Below, piece by piece: positions 1-11,348 of a stretch of DNA of 64,000 nucleotides (position 1 is its first letter; each line of letters opens with the position of its first letter). Location of the stretch: contig CAJFCV020000006.1 of NCBI GenBank assembly GCA_904066235.2, forward strand, positions 4,960,001 to 5,024,000. Direction: 5' to 3'. The notes beneath the pieces were generated by a model. The model did no database searches. It saw nothing but the letters and a program-made list of their open reading frames with translations, and was not told the origin of the DNA. The DNA comes from Bursaphelenchus xylophilus (Eukaryota > Nematoda > Chromadorea > Rhabditida > Aphelenchoididae). The translations under genes were made by a program, and so were the position numbers.

Positions 1-456
1 CGGGGATTTCTCGGAAATGTCCGATCAGATGGTCGAAGGGGGTCGTTATAAACAGCGATTGATAAACGATCCGATCACTTGATAAGATCAGTCCAATTCT
101 GTTTGCCCGGAGGGCGGGGCCCAGAACTCAAAGTAAACGCCGAGATAAGGATGTAGGACCTGCAGTTTCCTTGCACTTACCGTCAAAACAATTACTCTCC
201 GGCATATAAGGGAATTTTGGACTCGGTCCAAAAATTTGCAGCGATCATGAGAACTAGTTATTGTCCGAAGTGTGCCTTGATCATGCGTTTCTAGTGACAA
301 AAATAACCTTTTGATGGCATATTTTGATTAATAGGAACATTTAGACAGCAATTTATCCAAAAATAGATCTAATAAATACACTTCATTTCCTCAGAATTCA
401 CCGTCAAACAACAAAATAAGTTCTTTCAACAATAAATCACAAAATTAACCCGGAGT
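1..456. other. Intergenic 3' flank of NEMF
   Basis: No gene is supported here. The stretch is the 3' flank of the NEMF gene, which ends at 457. A minus-strand open frame at 88-300 has no recognisable domain, signal peptide or splice context and is most likely chance. An AATAAA-like motif on the minus strand (TTTATT complement region near 425-435) could serve NEMF polyadenylation, but this is a guess. Confidence 0.5.
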
Positions 457-3400
457 TTACTTGGCTTTGCTTCTCATCAGAGCCGGCGCTGATACTCGGA
501 CTTTTCCTGGGAGACTCTGGACAACGCTTGGATCCGAGACCAGCGATTTCACGAGGTTTCGTTCGGCTTGAGTGGCTGTTTTGTCTTTCTAAAACCAGAA
601 TCATCATTTTGATAGAGTAAAAAAAAAATATTACGTATTTTAAAAAAAGGACTTACTTGGAACAATTCCAGAGCGGTCTTCACAGCACGACCTCTTTTTC
701 CAGTTCCGGGAGTGATTTTTACCTGAAATTTGTAAAATATATACTTGTATATAAGTATGTATATAAGGAAAAATGCAAGCCTAAATTATTCCCAAATATC
801 CCTCATTCCTTTACCTTATATTTGAATTTCTGCATCGCCGAATACGGAGCGCAGACTGCGACCACGAAAAGAATGCCGTCATCTGCTCTGGGATGGGGAC
901 ACAGGGACTTGAGGACAGCTTCTTCTTGGTCCAAGCCCTCCAACTGATCAGGTTCCTCCTCCTCTTCTTCTTGTTCTTCCTTCTTCTCCTCTTTTTCTTC
1001 ATTTTCTTCTTCTTTTTGCTCTTCCTGCCCTTCTTCTTTTATTTCTGGCTCTTCTTCCTCCTGTTTTACTTCAACCTCTTCTGGCAAATCCTCATCCTTG
1101 GCCGTTTTCTTCTTCGCTTTGCCTTTTTTGAGTTTGTTCAGGACTAAAAAAAATAATTTTTATGATGGATATTATCTTACCCTTGGTTGGCTGAGCCCCC
1201 AATTTTCGCAATTGCTCGGATCTTTCATCCTCCGTTTGATCTGCATACTTTTTCTTGATCTTGTCCAGCTTATGCTTTTGACGTTTTGTCATTGGAGCAT
1301 CCTTTCCCGGGGCTGCAACAAAACTTTTTTATACGTTAATAAAAGTATATTCCACATAACAATCTAGTATTTTAAAAACAAAACGAGTTCAAAACACTCT
1401 GAAATTCACAAAAACGTACCTTTCACTTCTCTATTCTTCTCTTCTTCAGCTTCAATCTTGGCTTTCTCTTCCAAATATTTTTCTCTTTGGTTTTTCTCCC
1501 GGACTGGTTGAATTAACTGGATGAGTGTGAAATCTTCGTCATCTTCGCCTTTTGTCACGGTGGAATCGAGTCGTATGTCATCCAATTTTAACTAAAATAA
1601 CAGTATTTCCCATCATAAATCAAAAAATGGAACGTTTTCGACTAACAGAGAGACTTGACCCGAATGGGTCAAGTCTTCCCTCCTCAAAACTAAATACGAA
1701 TCAAGGTCAAATCCAAAACCATTTTACCTCAACATCTGGAAATTCATCATTCTCCTCATCATTCGCATCTTCATCGTCTCCTTTGAGCTCTTCTCCCTCC
1801 TCTTCTTCTTCATTTATATTATCCTTGGGTTCCTCCGTATCAACGCTAACTCTAGACGAGGAGATTTTCTCCGCAGCTTCTGCAAGATGCTTCTGAGTTG
1901 ATTCTTCATCCAGTCTTAAAATTAAATAAATGTTTTTCGCACAAACCCAACACAATTTATATTATACCACCCACCTGAAGAACAATCCAAATCCAAGTTG
2001 AAGATGAACCGACGGAAGGAAGTTCTTCTTCCCTCTTATCATGAAACTACCCGGTGGGAGGTACTCTCCGGTCTGCGCTGTTCGGCTGACCTGATGATGG
2101 TATACCCACCAGGCGTTCACTGCGATCTTCGCTTCCCAAGCCGTAGAATAACAGACGGCCATCGATCCGGCCTCATTCAGAGTCATTGGAGGGATCTCCT
2201 GATCTTTTGTCTTATTCCTAACAACAACTGATGAGGCGCCGTGCAGATCTGCGTGGACATAGACATCTCCAGGGCGCAGGTAACGCTTGACAAGAGCTTC
2301 GTTCTGTTGAGCGTCGCGACCGCCAATTATGAGGAAGCCATCCGAGGACAGGCACCAGTAAAACTTCTCAAACCACATGGTTTTCCGGGCTCGTGCGATG
2401 GTAGTGTTTACTCGGACCTAAAAATTATATTTTACTGGCTATTTCTTCACTATTACATATTGCACAGAACAAAAAGTTTCAATTTGCGCATTTTTCTTAC
2501 CTGTTCCACCTTGTTTTGCGTCTGCTTCTGTGCGTTTTTCAAAGCGATACTTGACGCCTGGAGAGTACGATGCTTTTTCTCAACGGCTGCCTTCTTATCA
2601 CCGAAGAATTTCCGACAATTCTGATCAGCATTCAGATCCAGGTCTACTTCGACATCAAAGGTCTGAATTTTCTTTGGTTTCTTGTCAGTCTCCGAGTCGG
2701 AATCATCTTCAAGATGGGCATACGGGTCTGTCAATCTGAGGGTGATTTCATTTTGTGCCAGATTCACTCGAATGATTGCCTTGCCGACCGGATTACTCTG
2801 AGCTGCGGCCATTTTCAGAAGGCGGTCGATTTCGTCCCATGGTAGTTTATTAGCGACGAATTGTCTGAAAACAGTCCACGTACTCTAGCTTATAATCTTC
2901 AATTTTTAAATTCCCAAAATCCACAAATTTTGCCATTCAAAATTTCTCCGTCACACCTACCGTACAACCAAAATGCACTGATCGACGAGATCTCTATTCA
3001 TTTCGATCAACTCGGCCCTTCTATGTTGACTTTCTTGATGTTCATCCAACGCTTTCACACGACGTTCATGATCTTTTTTGACGTTGTTCAACTTCTTGAT
3101 TGCCTCCTTCTCGGCATGAATGGCTTTTTGATCCAATTTTTGTTCATCAAGAAGTGAATAGAACTTGTCTATGGCCTCACTGAAGGTCGGGAATTCCTGG
3201 ACTTCCAGCTTGGAATCCGGCAATTTGAATTGAGCAAAACAGAATGGATGGTACTCCTGGAAGAACAAATTTTTATATTGGAGAAATAAACGTCATATTG
3301 GTATATTAATTCGCTTAAATTTGGACCTTACCTGGTAACTCTCAGCTTCAGTTCCATCAGACCTTTTGATTCGTTGAAGGGTAATGTAACCTTTGCTCTG

Positions 3401-4592
3401 CTCTTGAGAAATCTGCTTCATAACTTTATCCGCCTCTTCTAGAGCTCGACTGATGGTCAACGTTCCTTCTCTAACCGTTCCCAGGTCTCTTACCTAAAAA
3501 AATTATATTATCCATGATGAAGATGCAATTCCTCGCAAATTTTTTTCTAAAATTAGGGCCTTAACAGTCTAGAAATCACAATAAGTCTTGAAATATCCTT
3601 ACCTGAGTATTGGAAGGCAGTCCAATACTAACAAACCCATGTTCCAGCAGCTGCCCACTGAATGGAACATGTCGAACTAGTGCTTTTCTCACATATTCAT
3701 CAGGTTTAGCGGACTCCAAGAAGAGTGCAATGTTTTCCAAAGACGGAAGGAATGTTTCTTTTCGAGCCAGTTCCAAAGGATACCTAAAAATTAAAAAAAA
3801 AATTAGGTATCAACTCACCTTTCTTTGACCGAAAACCTCACATCATTATCGTGATCGGTTCGGGGTCTCAAAACATTGAGGATAATGTATTCTGAGTCGG
3901 TCAGAATGATATTACCTCTATCGTAGAGTTCGACAATCACGTGACAAGCTCGATCATCATCTCCAAATTGCATATCTACTATTCGGTCGGCTCCAACCTA
4001 AAGAAAATCGTAGTTTGAAGGTCTCCAAACACATAGAAAATGGCTAAGAGTCAATCAATTACCTGATTAACACCAGTGAGCCGCTTCTGATTGATATGTT
4101 TTCTGAATTTCATCGAGAATCCCGATGGGACTTGAGATTTCGGCCAATCATGGTAAGTCCGATGTATCCTGGCACCGCATTCGAACAAAATAAACGCCTT
4201 GTCACTTGGTCTAAAACACGAAAACACTTATTTATTATTAATTCCCGCTGATTTCACATAAAATTATATTATACTAGCTGGGAAAGTAGAAAATAAAAGC
4301 TAAAAAAAAATTGGAACTAGCTGTCGGCTTGCCAGCGCTATCTTCTAGTTAAATCACAGCAATCCGTCTACAAAAACGTTCATCCGTACTTTCACCTTCA
4401 GCAAGGATAACATCGAAATTCGTGGAAATTTGACCTAAACACAAATAAAAAAACTTAAACAACTTACTTATGCAACTTCATCAAATACGTTCTCGAATCA
4501 ATGTCGTACACATTGACTATTCGCATTCCAATCAACTGTTTTAGATCAAAAATCACAGCGTAGATGTCTAAGGTCGAGAATTTGGACTTCAT
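457..4592 (-). CDS. NEMF: NEMF / Rqc2 / Caliban homolog, ribosome-associated quality control factor
   Basis: Fourteen exons join in frame to 971 codons: 4592-4468, 4210-4063, 3997-3819, 3783-3603, 3493-3332, 3256-2961, 2864-2501, 2417-1975, 1914-1728, 1591-1420, 1312-1181, 1143-815, 722-657 and 588-457. The N-terminus [13 protein letters not shown] matches the NFACT-N start of NEMF and keeps Asp9. Residues Asp95-Arg96 (ADRIVD) match the Asp-Arg pair that yeast Rqc2 needs for CAT tailing. A charged coiled coil lies near residues 280-360. The NFACT-R domain follows, with [14 protein letters not shown] near 535-548 and a KKNFLPS motif. An acidic Glu/Lys-rich linker comes next (about 800-860), then an NFACT-C domain with [14 protein letters not shown]. 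Known role of the family: it binds 60S subunits carrying stalled peptidyl-tRNA, recruits Listerin and adds C-terminal tails. The length is close to human NEMF (1076 aa). Neighbour: divergent from the transporter at 5303. Confidence 0.95.
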
Positions 4593-5302
4593 TTCGACTT
4601 GGGTATCTAAAATAATATAAAATAAATTAGATTATTCAGTTTCTACAACAGCGCTTCCTCCTAATGATGCAAGAATCGGGATTTCACAATTTGGAGAAAA
4701 TTTTCGGAAAATTTATTTTTAGTGGCAGAGTTGACTCATTTTTCAAATTGGGTCAAGTGTTGCTTTGAAGTTGGAAATCGAATTTTTGAACTCAAGATAG
4801 GAAAAAGGGTATGAGAAATGAAGAAATATAGAATTTAAATACGATATAAGTCGTATTTTATTGCATACGTTGGTCTTACAAGGTGTAGTACTATTATAAA
4901 ATCAAGGTTCAAGGACGGATCACTTGAAACTTTTTTTGAGGACCTCAGCGTATTTGCTTACTTTTTAAAATTTGAATCTCCGAGGTCGATATGAGTTGTT
5001 TGTTTTTTACAAAGCTGATATTTTTCTTGTTAGAGTTTTATATTGTCAAACTCTTTCCTTTGCGACATTGCACTACAAATATTTATTCAAAATCAAGCCT
5101 GCAGTCTTCGCGGAATTTCATCATCTGTTCTTTAGCTCTCCAGTGCAAAAACCCCGCATTAATTCCAGCCAAAGTTCGTGGATTTGCCTATGAATTAGAC
5201 GGAACATTCATTGATTCGAGTTTAAAAAGTCGCTGACTGAAATCATTCACGAAATTTTTAATTTTTCAAAATCTGGTTAAGAATTAGCTCACAATCAAAC
5301 AA
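4593..5302. promoter_or_regulatory. Shared divergent upstream region of NEMF and the amine transporter
   Basis: About 710 bp separate the start codons of two divergent genes, so the stretch must carry both promoters or trans-splice acceptors. A minus-strand TTTAG-like run directly before the NEMF start could be a spliced-leader acceptor, a normal nematode arrangement. No coding potential is convincing; the plus-strand frames near 4972-5236 lack domains. No core promoter element was identified with confidence. Confidence 0.4.
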
Positions 5303-8300
5303 ATGATGTTGGAGACTCTGCGAAGTGACAAATATCGGCCAAAAATAGTCATGTTGACGGTATACATGGCCATGCTGGTGGACTGTCTCTTATTTACCAT
5401 AGTCGGTAAGCAAACGGCCAAACATGGAAAATAAACTTTTTAATCCTTAATTTTGTGTTTTCAGTCCCAATTCTCCCCGACTACTTGATCAGAATCAAAG
5501 AATCTAACGACACTTCGTATCTTGATGCATCGTATCATCGACAAGAAATATCCAACTTTACAGAGCTAGAACATGAAGAAAGTTATCACGAAGCCTTTGT
5601 CTCCAATAGTATTCCTGTAGCGATGTTGTTGGGGTCAAAGGCAGTAGTTCAAATTCCTGTTGGACTTATGGTTTCGCAAATTACTTACAGGTAAACTTTG
5701 CACACAGCAGATAATTTTTATACACAGGTATTACAATTAGCCCTCAAGGATGGCATCCAGGGGATGTTTTGCCCGTTTATTTTGCCTAGGGCTTATACAC
5801 TAATTGCTCCGAGTTTTGACTCGAGTTTTTAAATTTCCTCCACTTTTAGCTTGTGCCGTAAAAATATGCATGGCGCAACAGAACCTGTATGAAGCCAGCT
5901 CTGTAATACAATACCTTTTTCTTTCAGAATTGGCTACTCGATCCCGCTTTTCATTGGATTTATAATCATCATCGTGTCTTCCTTGATGTTTGCCTTCAGC
6001 ACTTCTTACTGGACCCTCCTTCTAGCCCGCAGTCTCAACGGTGTTGGCTCTGGTTTCAGTTCTGTATCAGGGCTTGGCCTCTTGGCTGAGACGTTCCCTG
6101 ATAACATTGCTCGAGGCAAGGCGATCGCTTTGTGTTTTGGTGGGATAGCAATCGGAATTACTGCCGGCCCAACAATCGGAGGATTCTTGTATGGAATTGG
6201 AGGGATTATACTGCCTTTCGCACTACTAGCGGGATTTTCGTTGATTGAAGTTGGTAAGAAAGCATTTATTAAAACTCATAGAACAGTCGGAAAGGTAGAA
6301 AAAATTGAGCTATATTATGGTGTTTGCGTAACAATGATAAAAAATGGAAGCGATTATGTACAAATCAAAAGAAACAACTTCAAAGAATTTTTTACTTCTC
6401 TATACTGTAGTTGTAGACGTCATAGACATCGTGCTAGTAGTCTCAGCCATTGTATTTGTACTAGACATAACTGTGGTTGTGGTGTCCACTGAAAATATAA
6501 GTTTAAAGGTCTGCATAGATATTGTAAGGGGGAATACCACAAAAAAAGCAATACAGGCTGTCGTTACAACTAATTTATTACTCTTTATAATCACGGAATG
6601 TGCGAAAATAATTGTCAAACTTTTTTCCATAATTTTTCCAATTTCTTTTCCATAATTTAAAAAAGTGGGAAACCGGGAACAGACCAATGCTAACATTGCG
6701 AAAATAGTAATTGAGATTATGTAAATTGTTCTGTTGCGTATTCGAAATTGAAGAGTCTAATTGAGTAGCTATAGTACTAGGTGTGACAGGAACTGCATGC
6801 TTAATTTTGACGGAAGTCAACGTACTTGTAGTGGTGTCCATAACAGTCGTTGTTGTGTCGACCATAGTGGTGGTCGTGGCTGCAATTGTTGTAGTTGTGT
6901 CCATTAAGACCGCCGTAGTATCTGCCAAGGTGGTGATGGAGTCCATAGCCGTCGTTGTGGTGTCCACAACAGTTGTCGTTGTCTCGGCAAGTGTTTTAGT
7001 TGAAGAGTCCATTATCGTTGTTGTGGTATCCATGGTCTCTGTTGTCGTATCGACCATTGTCGTTGTAGTGTCCGCCAGACTGGTTGTCGGATTCATAACC
7101 GTAGTAGTTGAAGCCTGATTTGATGTGGTCGTGTCGGCGATGGTTGTTGTAGTATCCATCATTGTCGTCGTCGTATCAGCAACGGTGTTAGTCGTATCTG
7201 CTGTTATTGTTATCGTGTCAATAATTGTTGTTGTGGTGTCGATTACTGTGGTTGTAGAGTCTGGTTGGGATGTTGTGGAGGTCTCAATGGTAGTTGTTGA
7301 TGTGTCCACTGCTGTGGTAGTCTTATCTGTTATTGTCGTTGTCGTGTCAATAACAGTTGTTGTAGTGTCTACTTCTGTGGTTGTAGTATCTGCTATTGTT
7401 GTTGTCGTATCTACAAAGGCTGTTGTGCTGTCCATTGCGGTGGTTGTAGTATCTGGTTGGGATGTTGTGGAGGTCTCAATGGCAGTTGTTGATGTGTCCA
7501 CTACTGTGGTTGTAGTATCTGCTATTGTTGTTGTCGTGTCCATTACTGTGGCTGTCGTATCTGCTAATGTTGTTGTGGTACCAACAAATGTAGTCGTAGT
7601 GTCCATTATTGTAGTAGTCGTATCTGCTATTGTTGTTGTCGTGTCAATGACTGTTGTTGTAGTGTCTACTTCTGTGGTTGTAGCATCTGGTTGGGATGTT
7701 GTGGAGGTATCAATGGCAGTTGTTGTAGTATCCATTACTGTGGTAGTCGTATCTGCTACTGTTGTTGTCGTGTCAATAACTGTTGTTGTGGTATCTATTA
7801 CAATGGTTGTAGTATCTGCTATTGTTGTTGTCGTGTCCATTACTGTGGTAGTCGTATCTGCCAATGTTGTCGTGGTATCAACAAAAGTTGTTGTAGTGTC
7901 CATTACAGTGGTAGTCGTATCTGATATTGTTGTTGTCGTGTCAATGACTGTTGTTGTGGTGTCTACCACTGGGGTTGTAGTATCCGCTATTGTTGTTGTC
8001 GTATCAACAAAGGTTGTTGTGCTGTCCATTGCGGTGGTTGTAGTATCTGGTTGGGACATTGTGGATGTATCCATGGCAGTTGTTGTTGTGTCCATTATTG
8101 TGGTAGTCGTATCTGTTATTGTCGTTGTCGTATCAATAACTGTTGTTGTAGTGTCTACTTCTGTGGTTGTAGTATCTGCTGTTATTGTTGTCGTGTCAAT
8201 AATTGTTGTTGTGGTGTCGATCACTATGGTTGTAGAGTCTGGTTGAGATGTTGTGGAGGTATCCATGGTAGTTGTTGTGTCCATTACTGTGGTAGTCGTA

Positions 8301-11203
8301 TCCGCAATTGTTGTTGTTGTATCAACAAAGGTTGTTGTGCTGTCCATTACGGTGTTTGTAGTATCTGGTTGGGATGTTGTGGAGGTATCAATGGAAGTTG
8401 TGTCCATGGCAGTAGTTGTTGTGTCCATTACTGTGGTAGTCATGTCTGCTATTGTTGCTGTCGTACCAGCAATTGTTGTTGTTGTGTCCATTACTGTGGT
8501 GGTCGTATCTGTTACTGTTGTTGTCGTGTCAATAATTGTCGTTGTGCTGTCCTTTACGGTGGTTGTAGTATCTGGTTGGGATGTTGTGGAGGTCTCAATG
8601 GCAGTTGTTGTAGTATCCATTACTGTGGTAGTCGTATCTGCTACTGTTGTTGTCGTGTCAATAACTGTTGTTGTGGTATCTATTACAATGGTTGTAGTAT
8701 CTGGTTGAGATATTGTGGAAGTATCCATGACAGTTGTAGTTGTGCCGATCATTGTGGTTGTAGTATCAGCCAAGGTTGTTGTAGAATCGACCTTTGCTGT
8801 TGTCCCCATGACAGTAGTCGTTGTATCAATTATGGTAGTTGTTGTGTCTATCAATGTCGTAGTAGAATCGGCTACAGCTGTTGTAGTATCAACGGCAGTA
8901 GTTGTCGTCTCCGTTACAGGAGTGGTAGTAGAATCCACGATAGTCGTTGTTGTATCTGCCGGCGTTGTAGAAGTGTCAATAACCGTGGTCGTCGTATCTA
9001 TGAGAGTGGTTGTGGTATCAGCAACTGTAGTAGTGGGATCGGTCAGAGACGTTGTCGAGGTATCGACAAGAGATGACGTAGTATCCATGGTTTTCGTTGT
9101 GGTATCCGGATTTGTTGTTGTGCTGTCTATTGCGGTGGTCGTTGATTCCGCTAGAGTGGTTGTAGAATCCATACGAGTCGTGGTTGTGTCCATTGCAGCT
9201 GTTGTAGTATCTGGTTTACTGGTGGTTGAAGTATCCAAACTTGTAGCTGCGGTATCGATCATTGTTGTTGTGGTATCCGGATTTGTTGTTGTTGTATCCG
9301 ATTGAGACGTTGTTGAGGTGTCTATTAACGTTGAAGTGGTATCCATAACTACCGTTGTTGTGCCTTGCGTGGTAGTTGTAGAGGTGTCAACGACCGTCGT
9401 CGTTGTGCTTGCTTGGCTTGTACTTGACGTATCTAACATAGTCGTTGTGGTCTCTATTATCATCGTTGTAGTAGCCATGTTTGTGGTGGTCGTGTCTGAA
9501 TTTGTGATAGTCGTATCAGCCAAAGTTGTTGTAGAATCAATAGCCGTTTTTGTGGTATCTGCGTTTGTTGTGGTACTATCGATATTTGCCGTTGTTGAAT
9601 CCGCCACGCCTGTCGTGGTGTCGACTGGGCTACTCGTCAACTGAACAACCGTTGTTGTAGTCTGCTGAGTATTCGTTAATCCAGTTGTTGACGAAATCAT
9701 AGTCGGGCTTGCCACTATAACCGTTGACTCTGTATTTATAGTTGAAGTAAGGGCTTCTCTGATGGTTGTGGTATCTTCGACCGGCGGTTGCGTTGTTTCC
9801 ATTATCATGATGTCACGTTTATCGCAGTAATCACAACTTTTTGAACAATATAACATCATGAAGTACTTTGTGTAAAAATTCAACGTACAAAAGCCATTTC
9901 TCTTCCAGTAGGGACAACTAAATATAATAAACCGATTGTATGTATAAAAATACTTACTTTACAAACCGATCCTCGCATTGATCCTTGCAATACGAGCATG
10001 TCCTCGGACACGCTTGTTCCAAAAAGGCCGCATAGATTCGACTGGTACAGTATCTAATTAACAAGACACAATCCGGCGATATATCCTCACAATCTTCACT
10101 CAGAACATTGGCAATTTGTAAGGTAAAAATATAGAGTAAAGTTGATGCCCATTTCATGACGCGAGATATCCTGCGGAATCGGGATTTCCCATTGTTTTGA
10201 AAAACGTTTAAGGCGATAATGGACAGTGCAGTGAGCTGAGCAAATAAAAGGTGTTAAATACGAAATGATATCATCGGTTTATTGTGATGTGTGATGTGCG
10301 TGGTTTAGCTGGTCATTTTTGTAGCTTTTTAAGATATAATGGTCCCAATTTATATTTCTGACCGTTTCAGCGATCCAACTACTCCTTCTTCGCCCCAAGA
10401 AGTCCAAAGCCCGACCAGAGCCTACTGCATATGCCGATCTACTTTCTGATCCGTATATTCTGATCGCTGCTGGTGCCATTTGGATCAGCAATCTGGCCTT
10501 CTCGATGCTGGAACCCTCTCTTCCATTGTGGATGATTGAGAATTGGGGATCAACCTCGACCGAGCAAGGAATGGCTTTTTTGCCGAGCTCATTGGCCTAC
10601 ATGATTGGGACAAACATGTTTGGCTTCGTTTCGAAATATTTTGGGCGATGGCAATGTAGTTTGGTTGGGTTTTTGATGATCGGCATTTGTGGACTAATTG
10701 TAAATATTTTGATCTGAGTTACACAATTGATTATACTGTCATTGTCACTCTATTTTATCGTGTTTAGATTCCATTTGCCCAGAATATTTACCATCTGATT
10801 ATTCCAAATGCCGTTTTGGGACTCGGTCTCGGGTTGGTCGACACTAATATGTTCCCAATGCTCGGACATATCGCTGATCTTCGCCATACAAATGTTTATG
10901 GCTCAGTTTACGCCATTGGTGATGGAGCTGCATGCCTGGCGTTTGCAACAGGCCCCTTTATGGCCGGGCCTATTGTGCGATACTTTGGGTTTAGAACGTA
11001 CGTTTTATGTCTAATTCTTCTATAGTAAAAATACGATTATTTACAGGATGATGACTGTAATGGCAGTCGCAAATCTTGCCTTTGCTCCATTCATGTTGAT
11101 AATTAAACGGCTTCCGGATAAAGTGGAAGACAAGCAGACTCTTCCGAAAGAACGATCCGTTGTCTCAGTCATAGACAATGTCCCGGAGTACATAAAAAAC
11201 TAA
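5303..11203 (+). CDS. cat-1: Vesicular monoamine transporter-like protein (SLC18 / VMAT family)
   Basis: Six exons (5303-5405, 5465-5690, 5928-6253, 10371-10699, 10768-10997, 11047-11203) give 456 codons with consistent phases. The product is a 12-helix MFS antiporter that loads monoamines into synaptic vesicles in exchange for protons. VMAT signatures include VVPILPDYL, DPYILIAAG, MLEPSLPLWM, IGTNMFG and LRHTNVYGSVYAIGD. The charged membrane residues known from mammalian VMAT2 are all present: Asp27 (TM1, VMAT2 Asp33), Lys93 (TM2, Lys139), Asp353 (TM10, Asp400) and Asp380 (TM11, Asp427). The GRWQCSLVG and PYILIAAG blocks fit VMAT better than the acetylcholine transporter. The lumenal loop between TM1 and TM2 is only about 45 residues, shorter than in vertebrates. 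Intron 3 (6254-10370) holds a whole opposite-strand gene. A VMAT paralog rather than the true cat-1 ortholog is possible. Confidence 0.88.
6578..10157 (-). CDS. Secreted ShKT-domain mucin with Thr-rich tandem repeats, nested in the transporter intron
   Basis: Two exons, 10157-9958 and 9917-6578, separated by a 40-bp intron (phase 2), give 1179 codons. Exon 1 encodes a signal peptide (MKWASTLLYIFTLQIANVLS) and a first ShKT domain, CEDISPDC...CPRTCSYC. The second ShKT domain is split by the intron and ends CSKSCDYCDK near residue 105. About 940 residues of repeats follow, based on the heptad DTTTTVI/DTTTTIA with interspersed DTSTTSQPD, typical of O-glycosylated mucin stalks. The last about 80 residues are non-repetitive (KLWKRNWKNYGKKFDNYF) and basic, with no clear transmembrane helix or GPI signal. 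The gene lies wholly inside intron 3 of the + strand transporter gene. Function in mucus, cuticle or surface coat is inferred; ShKT domains in other animals include ion-channel blockers and protease-associated modules. Confidence 0.85.
6826..9660 (-). repeat. Coding minisatellite, about 21-bp units encoding DTTTTxx
   Basis: The DNA repeats a roughly 21-bp unit that reads Asp-Thr-Thr-Thr-Thr-x-x on the minus strand. The variable pair is mostly VI, VM, IA, IM, AM or FV. A longer period is visible: blocks starting TSTTSQPD recur every few hundred bases, for example near 7266, 7446, 7686, 8046, 8244, 8364, 8574 and 8706. The central copies (7250-8720) are the most alike, while the outer copies are more diverged, the usual pattern for unequal exchange. 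Both + strand frames also stay open across the array and read as Val/Ser or Cys-rich chains; these are shadows of the repeat. Confidence 0.9.
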
Positions 11204-11348
11204 TGAGGATGTTTTATATTGTGTCTTACAAAATAGGTGCAATTTGACTATGTTTTTCTTGATGAGACCTCAATTTCGATAAATTATTACCAGAGTAAAT
11301 CCAAACTCAACGATTTGATTGTGTGTAACATTACTACAGAATTTGTGG

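Noticed and set aside
893..1147. Plus-strand Phe/Leu-rich frame resembling a membrane protein
   Set aside because: Complement of the Glu/Lys-rich linker of NEMF.
7125..8246. Long plus-strand frame of Val/Ser repeats that looks like a membrane protein
   Set aside because: It is the complement of the DTTTT repeat on the coding strand; a 21-bp repeat without stops keeps several frames open. It has no start context or splice logic.
8051..9076. Plus-strand Cys-rich repeat frame
   Set aside because: A third reading of the same 21-bp repeat; the real signal peptide and ShKT domains lie on the minus strand.
6826..9660. CRISPR-like array
   Set aside because: The repeats are contiguous 21-bp coding units with no unique spacers, in a eukaryotic genome.
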